Shown here one piece after another: positions 41,631-53,240 of a stretch of 64,000 nt of DNA. Where the stretch lies: positions 18,093,241 through 18,157,240 of the forward strand of contig NC_092182.1 in assembly GCF_043641665.1 (NCBI RefSeq), written 5' to 3'. The stretch is from Enoplosus armatus (lineage: Eukaryota; Chordata; Actinopteri; Centrarchiformes; Enoplosidae). The position numbers were made by a program, and so were the translations under genes. Every line of letters starts with the position of its first letter. The first letter of the stretch is position 1. Below the pieces are notes generated by a model that was given only the letters and a program-made list of their open reading frames with translations, was not told where the DNA came from and did not search any database.

Positions 41631-44071
41631 ATGAGAGAGTGAGAGAAGTGGGAGAGAGGAGAGAAAGAGGGAGACGTATAGACAGAAAGACTGGGAGAGA
41701 GAGAGAGAGAGACAGGGTGGTGGGTTATACAACGCACCAATGAATATCATGTTCATTTGTGCTGCCGTTGATGCTGCTGATTATGGCATCAGACGTTAGT
41801 CACTTAGGCCTTTTCAAGTCAGACATGAAAAGCGACAACATGCTTTTAATAAAATGACCTGCCCGGCTCGAGTGGTCTGTCTCTACTTTGGGGCATGTTG
41901 GTGGTTTTGAGTAATTCAACCACCAACAGACTGCATTTGAGCCAGTGGACAGAACATATTCAGCCATCAGACATGGTGGTAATCACATATAGCGACGAGG
42001 AGAAAGTCATCCTTGAATGCGAATAGAAAAGAAGCTAAATGTTTCCCGCTGCTTCTTACTTTGAATATTGTTTCTAAAGAGAAACATAATTTCAGTCTGA
42101 CATCCCCACCCCCAGCAAAGTCTAGTTCATTCCCAGTCTCGCTGTGACGTCCCAGTGACCACACATGTCAGAAATAATCCCACACGGCACTGGGGAGACA
42201 TTCAGTGTTTTCCTCTATGAATAATCTTTTACTGTTTGCGGAATGACAGAGTTATTATCCCACTTTGGAAACACAAATGTTGCGTAACATGCTTAATATG
42301 CTGCTTATCATACAGGGTATTACATGCAAGTATCAGCTCTAGAAGCACAGAAGTCCATCTACTCCCAAACAAATCCCAGTCCACCGCCTTCTTGCTGTAT
42401 ACAAGCCGACATCTGGCCTGTAATCTCCCTGTCTGTCGGGGAGACCTGCGGCCACCTAATGACCCCCAACAGGCGTCATGCACGCAATTGCTCAGGATGG
42501 CGCAATGACAAGTCTCTTTCAATATCTCTTTATACATACTTTGTGAAATGAGAGGGACTTGGAGGACTACTACGCTTTTCACTGGACACTGCAGGTTGTC
42601 TGGGAAGCAACATACATGCAGTGTGGCACATGTGGTTGGTCCTTAATATCTTAAGTAACCCGTGCTGCATATTAGAAAAACCTTTTTATATGTGACACAC
42701 TGTCCACACAAGGATTTCTGTTAAACTGATTTGATGGTTAATGAGGGGGAAATGTTTTGCTTAAGTCACAAACATGAGGACGTCAGACTTGACTTAGTTG
42801 AAACGTGACTCCCTAAAGACTTGATGTGACTTGAGACTTGAAGTAAAAACATTAAAGTCACAGCTTGAATACTTATTTATTGGACCTGTGCATTATTGGT
42901 CTCAGTTACATAAAGTCACTAGTAATGTAACATAAATACTCAAATGTTAAGTATAAGTATTCAGACCTGAGAGACTTGCAGTTTGGTTAGTGTCGGCCAA
43001 AAAACGAGCAAACAGTTTTTTTCTACTGATATTTCTAGTATTTCTAGAGTTTTATTCGTACCAGGTCTGCACTGGTACGTATGTCCTCCAGGAAATAGCC
43101 ATATGCTGTCCAACAATGGCAAAGGCTCTCTCCTCGGCTTTATGCTGTATGCGCTCGCTGCTAAGACCGTCCAGGACTACAAACCTGTAAACTCGACTCG
43201 ACCTGGTTGATAATTATCAGTTGAATTATGGTTGACTTTAGATTTTAATTCTAATTCTTTTATCGTCTCAGGTCACTTCTTATTTCTGCTACTGTCATGA
43301 TACAACGTACAAATGAGTTGGCAGGTTTTTTTTAATTTACTGTAAAATAAAACACGTAGCATCAACACAATTATCACAGTAAGCTCAGTAAAAACACCTC
43401 TTGATTTCATATGTTATCAGCTTCATGTCACATACAGCTTAATATTTTGGGAGGATAAAGAATCATATTGCTTTATTTCCACTCAATACCCACATATCAT
43501 GTTAGTGTGCCCCACATTCTTGTGGCCTGAAACGTGCACAACACCAAATACTCAAATACTCAAAATACTTGATATAGTTAGCAGTCCAGACCTGGGTATA
43601 CGGAGGCAACATAACACTCGAACCTCCCAACACTAGTTGCAGCATGCAAACTGAACAAAGTGTTTGTCAGATGCTGCATCTGAAAACTCACGGCTTTTCG
43701 TTCCACCTTCAAGTGTGGCCGTTTGGAGCAGCTATAAAGACTTTACTTTCAGACGTGGTTGGATAACACTCCATAAAAACTAGTTTTTCAGCCATAATTA
43801 ATTTCATTAATCATGAAATTAAGACTTGAGACTTGATCTGAATGACTTGAGCCTTGCCTCAGATATGCTCAAAGACAACTTTCTCTTATTGTGTTAACAA
43901 AGTGTAATGAAGTTTGTTACCAATGTAGAACAGTTAAGAAACCCTCTTAATGATTATTCATGGTGGTCTACATGTGCGAACCAAGTCACATAAGAAAACA
44001 AGTGTGGTTGAGTCCAGGGGGGCAGCAATAACTTGTATGTGTGAGTTAGAAGTCCATGTTGGCATAAGGTG

Positions 44072-44131
<60 letters not shown>

Positions 44132-44834
44132 CATCTGACCTATCAGTTATCAGTTAAGCCTGTTTCCTTGCTGCTCCCTCTGATCAATTAGCTGCTTTTT
44201 GCTCTCACATGTTAACCCTTATTGATTTCTTTGAACACTCTGACTCATGTCAGAAGGTACCGAGCTGAACCCCACAGGGCAGCCCACCACCTTCCCCTCT
44301 CCCCCCGCTAGTTTATACATATTTAGTCAGTGCCCCCAGACCCTGACAGCAGCTGGTGCGGAGGTTTGGGTGGGAGCTCATTACTCCTTGGTGGAGCCCT
44401 GCCAAAAGGAGGGGGGTTTTTTTTTAAAGGGAGTAAATTGAGGTTTTCTTTTTTTGGGTTACTTTATTTCGTACAGGCAAATCCGACTCCATGCGTTGTG
44501 TGATCTGTTCCATGTGTCGTGTGTGTGCCACCAGCAGTCATCTCTGGTCCCCTCACCCTGGAAATAACTTCCGCTCTCCTTCATTTAATGAACTCCCCTC
44601 TTGGGTGTGCTTATTTCACTGAAATAACAGAATCTCACTCGGTATTTGGTAAAGCCTCTTCACGTATGGATATTTTTTTTCCAGAAATCAATTCTATTAA
44701 TACATATTTTTTTTCATCTTAAACAACCCTCTGATATGACATTTGCCTTCGTTTTTCTTAGATATAATTAATGGTTTACAACAATTAGTTGAGGAAGTCT
44801 ATATTAGAACTTAAATATAACTTAAATACTTAAA
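41631..44834. other. Intergenic spacer with degenerate repeats
   Basis: No gene seen. It holds GA-rich simple sequence (about 41630-41715), two stretches rich in ACTTGAG/GACTTGA words (42765-42875 and 43810-43865) that look like a degenerate teleost interspersed repeat, and an interrupted (GT)n tract at 44069-44129. Confidence 0.5.
44069..44129. repeat. (GT)n microsatellite, interrupted
   Basis: A GT tract with one extra G near 44094 that shifts its register. Confidence 0.95.
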
Positions 44835-45583
44835 TATAACTAAGCACATTTACTCAAGTAGTACAAGTTTTAGGTACTTGAACTTTACTTGAGTATTTCA
44901 ACTCTGCTATATTTCAGAGGCAAACATTTATCTGACAGCAGCAGTTACTAGTTGCTTTACAGATTAACATTTTACATTAACATTAGCATTAAAAAATATA
45001 TAATAAGATTATAAAATAAAATGCCTTGTTAAAGATTAAATCAGTGGCTCTCAACCTTTTTGGCTTGTGACCTCTTAGAAAAAAGTTGTGGCCCTTTGTC
45101 ACGTTTCAGATGTCTGTTGTTAGCAGTTTCACCTCTGAACTTGTCAGATGTTATATTTATTCACAAAAACGTAAAAAGAAAATGTAAGAAAAGTCTAAAA
45201 AATGCTTATAAATTTGTGTAGAAGAACTATTTTCATCTCACAACCTCTCAGATTTATTCTGTGACCCACTGGCTGCAGCACTAAACCAGCTGTTTGTATA
45301 TAAAGTTAAAAGTTAAAAAGTAGTTAAAACTAGCTCCACCTCAACACTAGAATGCAGCTTATGCATTGTTGCATCAGTATTAACAATCTAATAATATCAT
45401 ATTTAATAATATATCAGTCATGGTTTTCTATGGTACTATGTACAAGTACTTTTACTTTTGATACTTTGAGTACGACTACTACTGTACTTTTACTTAAGTA
45501 GGACTTTGAATGCAGGACTTTTTTAGATTGTTGTTTTGGTAATTTTACTAAAGTAAAGGATCTGAACACTTCTTCCACTGCTG
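44835..45583 (+). mobile_element. CAGTGGTGG-family element with a second element nested inside
   Basis: The left part has ACTCAAGTAGTACAAG and TTTACTTGAGTATTTC. The right part runs through TACTTTTACTTAAGTAGGAC to CACTTCTTCCACTGCTG, the expected inverted end. Between them (about 45043-45290) is unrelated sequence with its own CAGTGGCTCTCAACC start. Confidence 0.65.
45043..45295 (+). mobile_element. hAT-like non-autonomous element nested in the preceding repeat
   Basis: It starts CAGTGGCTCTCAACCTTTTT, then GGCTTGTGACC, close to the widespread hAT-type CAGTGGTTCTCAACC end. Later TCTGTGACCCACTGGCTGC repeats the 'gaccc' motif before the host element resumes with TATATAAAGTTAAAAG. The right boundary is approximate. 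Confidence 0.5.
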
Positions 45584-45599
45584 CCTGGCTTTATTCAAT

Positions 45600-46700
45600 G
45601 AATCTCTGCACACTGTGAGGGCCTGTAGCACATGTATAACTGTGAGTGTTTCTGTCGGAATAGAATTTCTTTTTTCCTCCTCATGAGATCCACTTCAGCT
45701 CCGTGGTCTGCCACTCACAAGACAAAGCCTCCATCTCTCTAGCTCCTTTACTCCTAACAGAGGATCGTTCAGAGCTTTACATTTGATGTCTTAACGCCAT
45801 AACGATGTGGTTTGGAGGACTGGAACGATTGTTTATTTATGAGAGACATATTGCGCTGCAGGAGAGGGATAATATCTTGAAGAGGGTCAAGAGAGTGCGT
45901 TCGTCTCTGTGTTCTGACGGGTGACCATGGGTATCAGATGTCCCTGTCTATTGAGTGATTGTGTGGAACACAAGTGAAGTGTTCTTGACTTGTGTTTCCT
46001 CTTTTGGAGAGGAGACTGATGTGGGGACTTCCTGGTGATACTGATCAAGAAGGGAGAGGGGGATCAAGACAGGGTTAGACATCGAGGGGTTGCGGATAAA
46101 AGCAGGGTTCAAAACTGTCAAAACCTGGTGCTTGATGGATTCAAAAGGTCCAAAGTGTGAATGTGCAGCAGGCTGGAGCTGGAAAAAGGCTGTAAGGACT
46201 ACAAGAAATGGTGAGTGGGCAGGGCATACAATACAGAAATAGAATGACATTATAGGTAGGTAAAATAAGCAGGCCGTACCTAAAGGGGACTTTATTACTT
46301 ATAACCTAAAACCCCTAAAATCAAAACAAAAAGGCCGCACCATATGTGTGCAAGAGGAAGCTCAAGTTTTCTCTCCTTTAGACCACCCAAAGCTTCACCC
46401 ACACACTCTCCTGAAAAACACTGAGACCGTGCAGGACAGAAACAACCAAACTTCACTTATTTCACAAGATTAAGATCTGGAACTAAATATAATACTTTCA
46501 GTTCATCTGTTCTTTTATGATTGGGAGAAACACCAAACCACACAACTAAAACAGACAGATTAAAGGTATTGGGCAGTTTAATTTCTCTTGAATGAAAAGT
46601 TCCCAGTTGCTGAACAAAAGCTGGGACAAAACTTTAATTAAGAAGCAAGATGGGACTTTTTTTTTTTAAATTCAATCTAAAAGATGAACAATTTCTCCAC
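45600..46700. other. Intergenic spacer, no feature seen
   Basis: Mixed unique-looking sequence. Open frames here have no recognisable domain or splice context. Confidence 0.4.
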
Positions 46701-46789
46701 ACTGGCTGAGTCTACTGGAGTGCAAATGTAGAAATTCTCCCAAAGCCCATGGCGTTTGACTGAAAATAAAGAAGAAACCTTCCTTCCCC

Positions 46790-47125
46790 CCACTTGCCTG
46801 AAGCCACAGCATGTGGTCTACTCTGTTGCTGCTCTAAAAATGGAAGGCGGGCGGCCTCGGGAGAAGCCCAGAACAGCCTCCACCGTAATGGCCATGTGGG
46901 TGTGGCCCCTCGTAGATGGCTTTTGAGGGGGCCCCTCCCGGACGCCCGCACCCCTTGCCAGCGCCCAAGGGCTCCAGGCTGCCTGACCAGAGACACCGCG
47001 ATGCGGCCCACGCTGAACCCAGGCCGAGCCGGGCTATGGTGGGCTGGGCTAGGCCGGGGCCAGGACGGGCTCCTCAGCTGCTTAACGGCAGGTTCCTGCG
47101 CTCCTGCCCTCTGCTGGGGTCACAG
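46790..47125. other. GC-rich block in A/T-rich spacer, function unknown
   Basis: A sharp G/C-rich island bounded by A/T-rich sequence on both sides. It contains a plus-strand open frame of 141 codons (46794-47219), but the predicted protein matches no family I recognise and its composition simply follows the base content. It could be a CpG-like regulatory element, a noncoding RNA exon or a GC-rich repeat. Confidence 0.35.
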
Positions 47126-47427
47126 TGAAATAAGACAACAAAACAAAGAGAATAGTCCTTCAAAGACTTGGATGTCTGAATGCCTGAATTTTATGAAACA
47201 CGTCAAGGTGCCCTGCTGAGAAGCTGTTTTTTTAATTGTATTATTTCATTATTTCCATGTATTTATCTCCATCCAAATGTTGTTCTAACTTTCATAATAG
47301 GGAAAATAGAGATTCCTCTTCTTATTTCATAAAAATAAAAAAAGAATTAAGAACAAAAAAAGCATTATAATCCTTTTTCAACAGTTTGGCTTAATGAAAC
47401 CTCATAGATGCCATTTGTTTGCAGCAT

Positions 47428-47868
47428 TGCAGTGGTGGAATGTAACTAAATACTGTACAGTACGTGTAATTTTGAAGTACTTGTACTCAAGTATTTCCAT
47501 TTTATGTTACTATATAGTTCAACTCCACCAGATTTCAGAGGGAAATATTATACTTATATCTATTTGTTCAGCTGTAGTCACCGGTTACTTTGAAGATTAA
47601 GATTTTACATACAAAACCTTCAATGAGTCTATAAAGTATGATGCATCATTAAAGGTTAAACTACTGCCAACAGTAAAAAAACCCCAAAACAGATTAATGC
47701 ATCAGTAATAATTATCCAAAATGTAATAATATTAGACTTTATTATTAACGTTATGTTTTTCTGATAATACTGTACTTTAACTTCAGTAAATTTTTGAACG
47801 CAGGACTTATTTTTACACTGTGGTATTGCTACTTTTAGCAATGCCATCTGAATACTACTTCCAACAAT
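47428..47868 (+). mobile_element. CAGTGGTGG-family non-autonomous DNA element
   Basis: It starts CAGTGGTGGAATGTAACTAA and runs through the shared internal phrases (TTTCAGAGGGAAATATTATA, GATTAAGATTTTACATACAA) to CTGAATACTACTTCCAAC. It is about 440 bases, shorter than the reverse complement of the copy at 12480 in places. Confidence 0.7.
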
Positions 47869-48690
47869 GCAACATTTGAAGTGAAAACATACAGTGCCAT
47901 TCTGCAAAACACAGACAGTATATACAGTCAGTAGTAGGTGCCTGGCAAAGACTGACGCCAAAAAATGAGAGAATGAAATGAGCTGGTACGCTATGTGCTA
48001 CCATTTCCACTGTTTTAATGTGGTGAAGAAAAGGCTTTAATCCTTAAAAGGATCTTTGGCAGGTCAAACAAACACAGTGCAATTCCATGTACGCATCCTG
48101 TAGAGGAGTAGCCTGTCATTGAAAGAAACATACAGCAACAAACCCAGAAGAATGCTGTCCATCTGAGCTCATATTTCACATCTTGAAGCCCTGTAATACA
48201 GAGAAAACTGAAGTTTTGAATGAAGCTTTGCTGTGCAGCGTGATCACGCAAGTCTTATCACATTTCAACACATCTTATCAAAGTTGCCCAGTTGCTAATT
48301 GTGTTGATTTTTAACGCCCTGGCCTGTATAGTCAATATGCACTAACCATGTGTAATAGATCATTGCACGGTCATTTCAAGTTTATCATGTAAAACTGCAC
48401 ATCTGATGGTAATGCGGCCTGAATGGTGATAGTGAGTGATAGGGTGAAGCCAGCCAGTCACCTTCTGGTTTGAATCAGCGGAAGGGGATCGGAGGGGGTT
48501 GCTCTCGGTAGGTTGGCTTTTATTGCTTCTCCCCTTTGGTTTTAAACAGATCTGCCTGTTTGTGGAAGTGTGGCTGGCGGTTGGCTCCTCAGCTGGCAAG
48601 GCAGCGGCGTTTAATTGCTCTTTGTTGTGGTGGGTTGGGGGAGAAGGAGGCCCTGTGGTTGCCGCTGCACAATGGCGCTTTGGCCTGCCA

Positions 48691-48692
<2 letters not shown>

Positions 48693-48729
<37 letters not shown>
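48693..48729. repeat. (CA)n microsatellite
   Basis: About 18 uninterrupted CA units. Confidence 0.95.
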
Positions 48730-48734
<5 letters not shown>

Positions 48735-49197
48735 GCTCGCACATGCACCTACACACTCACGCAAGCATGCTATGCATACTTGAAAACACACATTGATTAG
48801 CATGGAAGAGCAGATGCACATATGTGTACCAAAACTAAGCATATTTTTGTTAACATAATAATGATTTTCTAATGGCTTCGTATTCTTTATTTTCCCCTCT
48901 TTTGTATTTTGAAAAAAGTAGATGTTACCGCTCACAAGCCACCATATAATACTGCACATAGGAAACAGCTTAATGGTGTAACAATGTTGGTTTATAATGG
49001 AGATTAACTAAGTGTTGGAGGAAATAAAGCAGGAATTACAGGGAGAATAAACAGAAGCAGCAGCATGGTTTGTATATTTGTGCTGTTCTGTGAATGGCCA
49101 AGCGTATAATTATCACATTTACAGGGAAGAGCTGCTGAATAATGGGTCATGGTGGGTGTAGTCGCAGGGCAGTGTATCCTCCCTGATCGGCCCCTCC

Positions 49198-49200
<3 letters not shown>

Positions 49201-49285
<85 letters not shown>

Positions 49286-49286
49286 C
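49201..49286. repeat. (TG)n tract followed by (GA)n
   Basis: About 37 uninterrupted TG units, then a short GA run. It is the longest pure GT/CA microsatellite in the window. Confidence 0.95.
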
Positions 49287-49983
49287 AGAAACCTGAAGAC
49301 ATTTGATTAACAGTCGTATTTTAAGGGCTAAGATATTATATCACATGATGATCTAATGTTTGTATAGTGAGCAACATGTTCCTCTAAACCAGATCTGATT
49401 CTAATAGGCCTTCCCTCCTCCATGTGTGCCATGTGGATCTCACTTTATAGTTTAATGCAGTTTTACCTTCCTCCTCCTCCTCAACTTCACCGTCTCCAGT
49501 GACTCGTTCGTCTCAGCCAAAAATGTCTTTGCCTTGTTTACTTTTCCCGCAGCCCCTGCACGTGTGTTTATCCAAATCTAAAGTATTCTTTTTTTTCTGC
49601 TCCTCCGTCACGGTGGCTTTTTGTGCTCAACTGTGGTGAGTTTTGTGTATTTTTGTGTAATTTACTCCTACAATTGGAGGAATGATGTGCTCTTGTGCCC
49701 CGACCCCCACCACCGCCCCCCTCCCATCCATCCCTCCACCTCCTCCTCCCTCCCAGAGAGGTTCTTTTCCATTGATGCACTTACTGTAAAGTGTTCCCTC
49801 TGCCTCCATTGCTGACCACATCAACTTGGCCAATCACTGATGACTCATTATACACACATAAACAGAACAAAGCACAAACAGTCATCACAGAGTTACTGCA
49901 TACGTTTACACATGCAGCTCCCTCTATCTGTTTTTCTTTTTCACCCTCCCCCTCTCTTTCTCTCTCTTGATTGCTCTCTCAAT

Positions 49984-50019
49984 GTCTCTCTCTCTCTCTC
50001 TCTCTCTCTGTAACACACT

Positions 50020-50076
<57 letters not shown>

Positions 50077-50087
50077 ACACACACACA
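49984..50087. repeat. (TC)n then (AC)n compound microsatellite
   Basis: TC tract at 49984-50009, short spacer, then an AC tract at 50022-50087 with one AT interruption near 50071. Confidence 0.95.
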
Positions 50088-50828
50088 GCATGGAAGCATG
50101 CAGAATGAACAGAGCGCTACGCCGCTGTAATTTTTGGAAATGAAAATGGAAACTGGCACCAATTAGGGAAACCAATAAAGTAACCTCAGTTCTATACGTC
50201 TGCCAAGTGGTAGAGGGGGATTCAACTGGAGAGTATAGAGTTACATCCAGCCTTTAGGTTATCATCCAGATAACATCATCCAGTTTTATTCCACGGATGC
50301 AATTACATCTCTGCTGCTTCCCTCCTCTCTGCCTTTACAGAAGCAGGACATCATATAAAACAGATTTTTATATCACTTGGGATGTCTTATCATCTCACAT
50401 GTCACTGTTTTTCTGAACAAGACACAATAATTCAGCCAGTTTAATAGCCTTTCATCAGGTAAGTCAATGTTTACATCCACTGGCAGCACAGCTAACTAAC
50501 AGTGGAGCAGGGAGGGGGACATTATTTTGATAAACACTTGCTAATTGTGATCCTCATGGCTGCTGTGATTAATTGGTTCCCGCACGACTCTGCAGATAAG
50601 AAAGGAGAAGGAAGGAGGCAGATGGGGCGGTAAGTTTAATCCTGCCTCTGGTAGAGACACAGTAATTGGGTAATGATCCTGCGGCCCTCTGGTGCTGATG
50701 TGGTGTTGAGAGAGCAAAGGAGAAAGGAAAAGAAAGAGAGAGAGACCTGAGCTTCAGGAGAACCACTAAATGCTGCCACATTCATCCACGGCAGTGACGC
50801 CATGCCACACGCCAGTCACCCCATCAGC

Positions 50829-50855
50829 CACACACACACACACACACACACACAC
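50829..50855. repeat. (CA)n microsatellite
   Basis: About 13 CA units. Confidence 0.9.
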
Positions 50856-51883
50856 TATCTTTCTCTCTCTTTCTCCTTCTTAAAAGCACACACACATCAG
50901 GTATAGTAGTCTGCAGACACCCACACATGTGGTTGAGAGCTCAATGAGTGCACACAAGCAAATAAAGAAAACATCTTCACCATGTTGACAACACACAGAA
51001 AACAAATAACACATTAGCAAATGTGAAGAAACATATATTCACAAAAACACTGCAAGTCTTACAAAACAATCCCAACCCCTGTCCTGTCGATCTGGAGAAC
51101 ATGAACAAACAATGGATTTTGTCAACTTGTTGGAGTTTTCTCAGTTGTCATGAAGATGCATCTGTTGAATCTGATGAAAACGTTAGTAAGTGGACCTTGG
51201 AGCGTTCAGTATGCTTCAATAAACAAACTAGATCATGTGACGTGTTATTCGACCATGTCCGAAGGTAAAAGTGTTTATAGATGTTCAGAATGGCTGCAGT
51301 CAAATGTGGGGGGAAGATCGGCCATCAGAGCCTCCTCCTGGCTGCGTTGGTCTCTCTCCAAGAACCCTTTGTCCTTGCTGTATCTTTATAGTCTTAACGT
51401 GATTAATCGTACAAATAGGGATAATGGCACCTACTTTCAGACAGTCTCTCCTCAAATGCATTCGAGGTGTTGCGCTCGGTTGTTCACACACAAAGAGACA
51501 GAAGTAGAAGAGTGGAATAAGAGAGCTTGAGAGTGGTTCAAACCCTGCTTACTTGCTCACCTCTGCACAGCTGGCCAAAGTGGCAGTGATTGTCCTATCT
51601 GTTTTGGAAAGTTACAAACATTTCGGATGCAGCCTCCCCCTGATTCTGCTGTTGGAGAGGTGTGAGTGGGTGGAGGGGGTTTCCAACGCCATCCAACGAT
51701 CCGACCCAACACTTTGTTTGAGGTATACTGAGTCCCTAACTTGGGTTTGTTTTGTCAAACTATTTCCAAGAATGAACTTTCATGACATTTAAAGCAACAG
51801 AAGTTTACTTTAGAGATTATGACGGGAGCAATTTAACCCAAACTTTGGTGAAAAAAAAGGCACGGACGAATGACGTTGTGCTG

Positions 51884-51897
51884 CCAACAGGGGGCAT
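51884..51897 (+). promoter_or_regulatory. CTCF-like motif
   Basis: CCAACAGGGGGCAT fits the CTCF core CCASYAGRKGGCRS with a mismatch at the first S and at the last base. This is a motif match by eye only. Confidence 0.35.
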
Positions 51898-52499
51898 CAG
51901 ATGAAAAAACGCTGTGTGTCATGTTAGAGGACACGGACAATCGCCATATTTTGTCGCTTATGTTGGAGGACTTGTTGAGATATTGGCCATACATCAGCAT
52001 CAGCCTTTCACTAGTTACTGACATGTTCCCATTATTACACTGTTCCCATTTTTGCACATGACTGCTACATTATTGTATTTGTGGCATGCTTATTAAAGCC
52101 ACGTACAGTACGTGTTGTCAAATTGGTGGATGTGTTTCTCAATGTACTGTATTTGCAGTGTTTTCTTTTCTACGACAGTATGTGTTGTGTATGTATATGT
52201 AAGTTAAACCTGTATCGCATTTAACTCACAGACTCACACACAGAGATGTGCAAACAGTCCACAATAATGCCGTTCTGATGCAAATATATGCACAGTCACA
52301 AACGTCTCTGTGTTTTCTTTTTATGAAACCTCCCTCATAATGACTCATGTATCCATTCAGATATTTTTGTATTATAAAAACAATTTTATTCCGGACAGTA
52401 GTTTGTTTTTCAGAAGGAAAAGTCCCCAAACCAGTTCTCTGTGGCTCTTTGTGAGCGCCCATTTAGCCATATCCTGACGTTTGCTTCCTTTATTGCTCT

Positions 52500-53240
52500 T
52501 TTCTTCCCTCTGGGCTGTCACTCCCCCTCCACTCCTCCTGTTCTATACCATCCACCGTTTCCTGTCTCTTTTCTCCTTTCCTGTCTTCCATCCCTCCTTC
52601 AGTCTCTCCATCCCTACCACCCCCTCTGTCTCCCTCTCCCAGTCTCTCTGGCCTCTCTGTCTCCCTCTCCCTCTCAGTTGGAGTCATGTGGGACTGATTG
52701 AGCTTGAGGATCCAGCCCTCATCAAAGACAGAGTGTGGTTGAATGCGAGCAAGCCACTGAGGCTCCAATCTCGCACTGGTTAATGAGCCCCCTTTCCCCC
52801 CTTCCCCCTTCTCCTCTTCTTCCTCACCCCCCCACCCCGGCATCCCTCCAGCGGCAAGCTCATACGACACAATCTCCCCCCTTCCTTCTCTTTTTCCTTT
52901 TTCTCCTCCTTCCTTCCTCCTTCCCCCAGCCTCTCCACACTTCAGTATTCTCATATCTGTCTCCTTTGCGGCCGCCTCTTTCCGCTCTTTCAGCTCATTC
53001 ATCGCTAATAAAGCTTCCTCCTCTCCTCCATCATTCATCTATATTTCAGCATTTCAATCCCCAAATTTTCTCCTCCATTCCTCTTCTCCCTCTCTCCCTC
53101 GTTCCCCAGTCCCTCCGCTCTCCACCAGCCACAGTCCCTCTTCAGGCTCAGCTCCAAACCAAGGCTGGCGTCTGTCTCTCTGTGTCCGACCCCCCCCCCC
53201 CTCCTCCAACCACCACCACCGTCACCGCACTGATGATACA
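52500..53240. repeat. Pyrimidine-rich (CT) tract with strong strand asymmetry
   Basis: On the plus strand two long stretches (about 52500-52680 and 52785-53210) are mostly C and T, with CTCC, CCTTCC and poly(C) (about 53190-53200) words. They are interrupted by about 100 bases of ordinary sequence (52690-52785). Long open frames on both strands here are by-products of low complexity. Such tracts can form triplex (H-)DNA. Confidence 0.75.

Larger units (their letters stand above)
47900..52480. other. Microsatellite-rich spacer
   Basis: No supportable gene. Five dinucleotide tracts lie within about 2.2 kb (48693-50855). A CTCF-like motif is at 51884. Confidence 0.5.

Noticed and set aside
46794..47219. 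141-codon plus-strand frame in the GC-rich block taken as a gene
   Set aside because: Composition follows the GC content, no known family is recognised, and no splice or promoter evidence supports it. Kept only as a GC-rich block.
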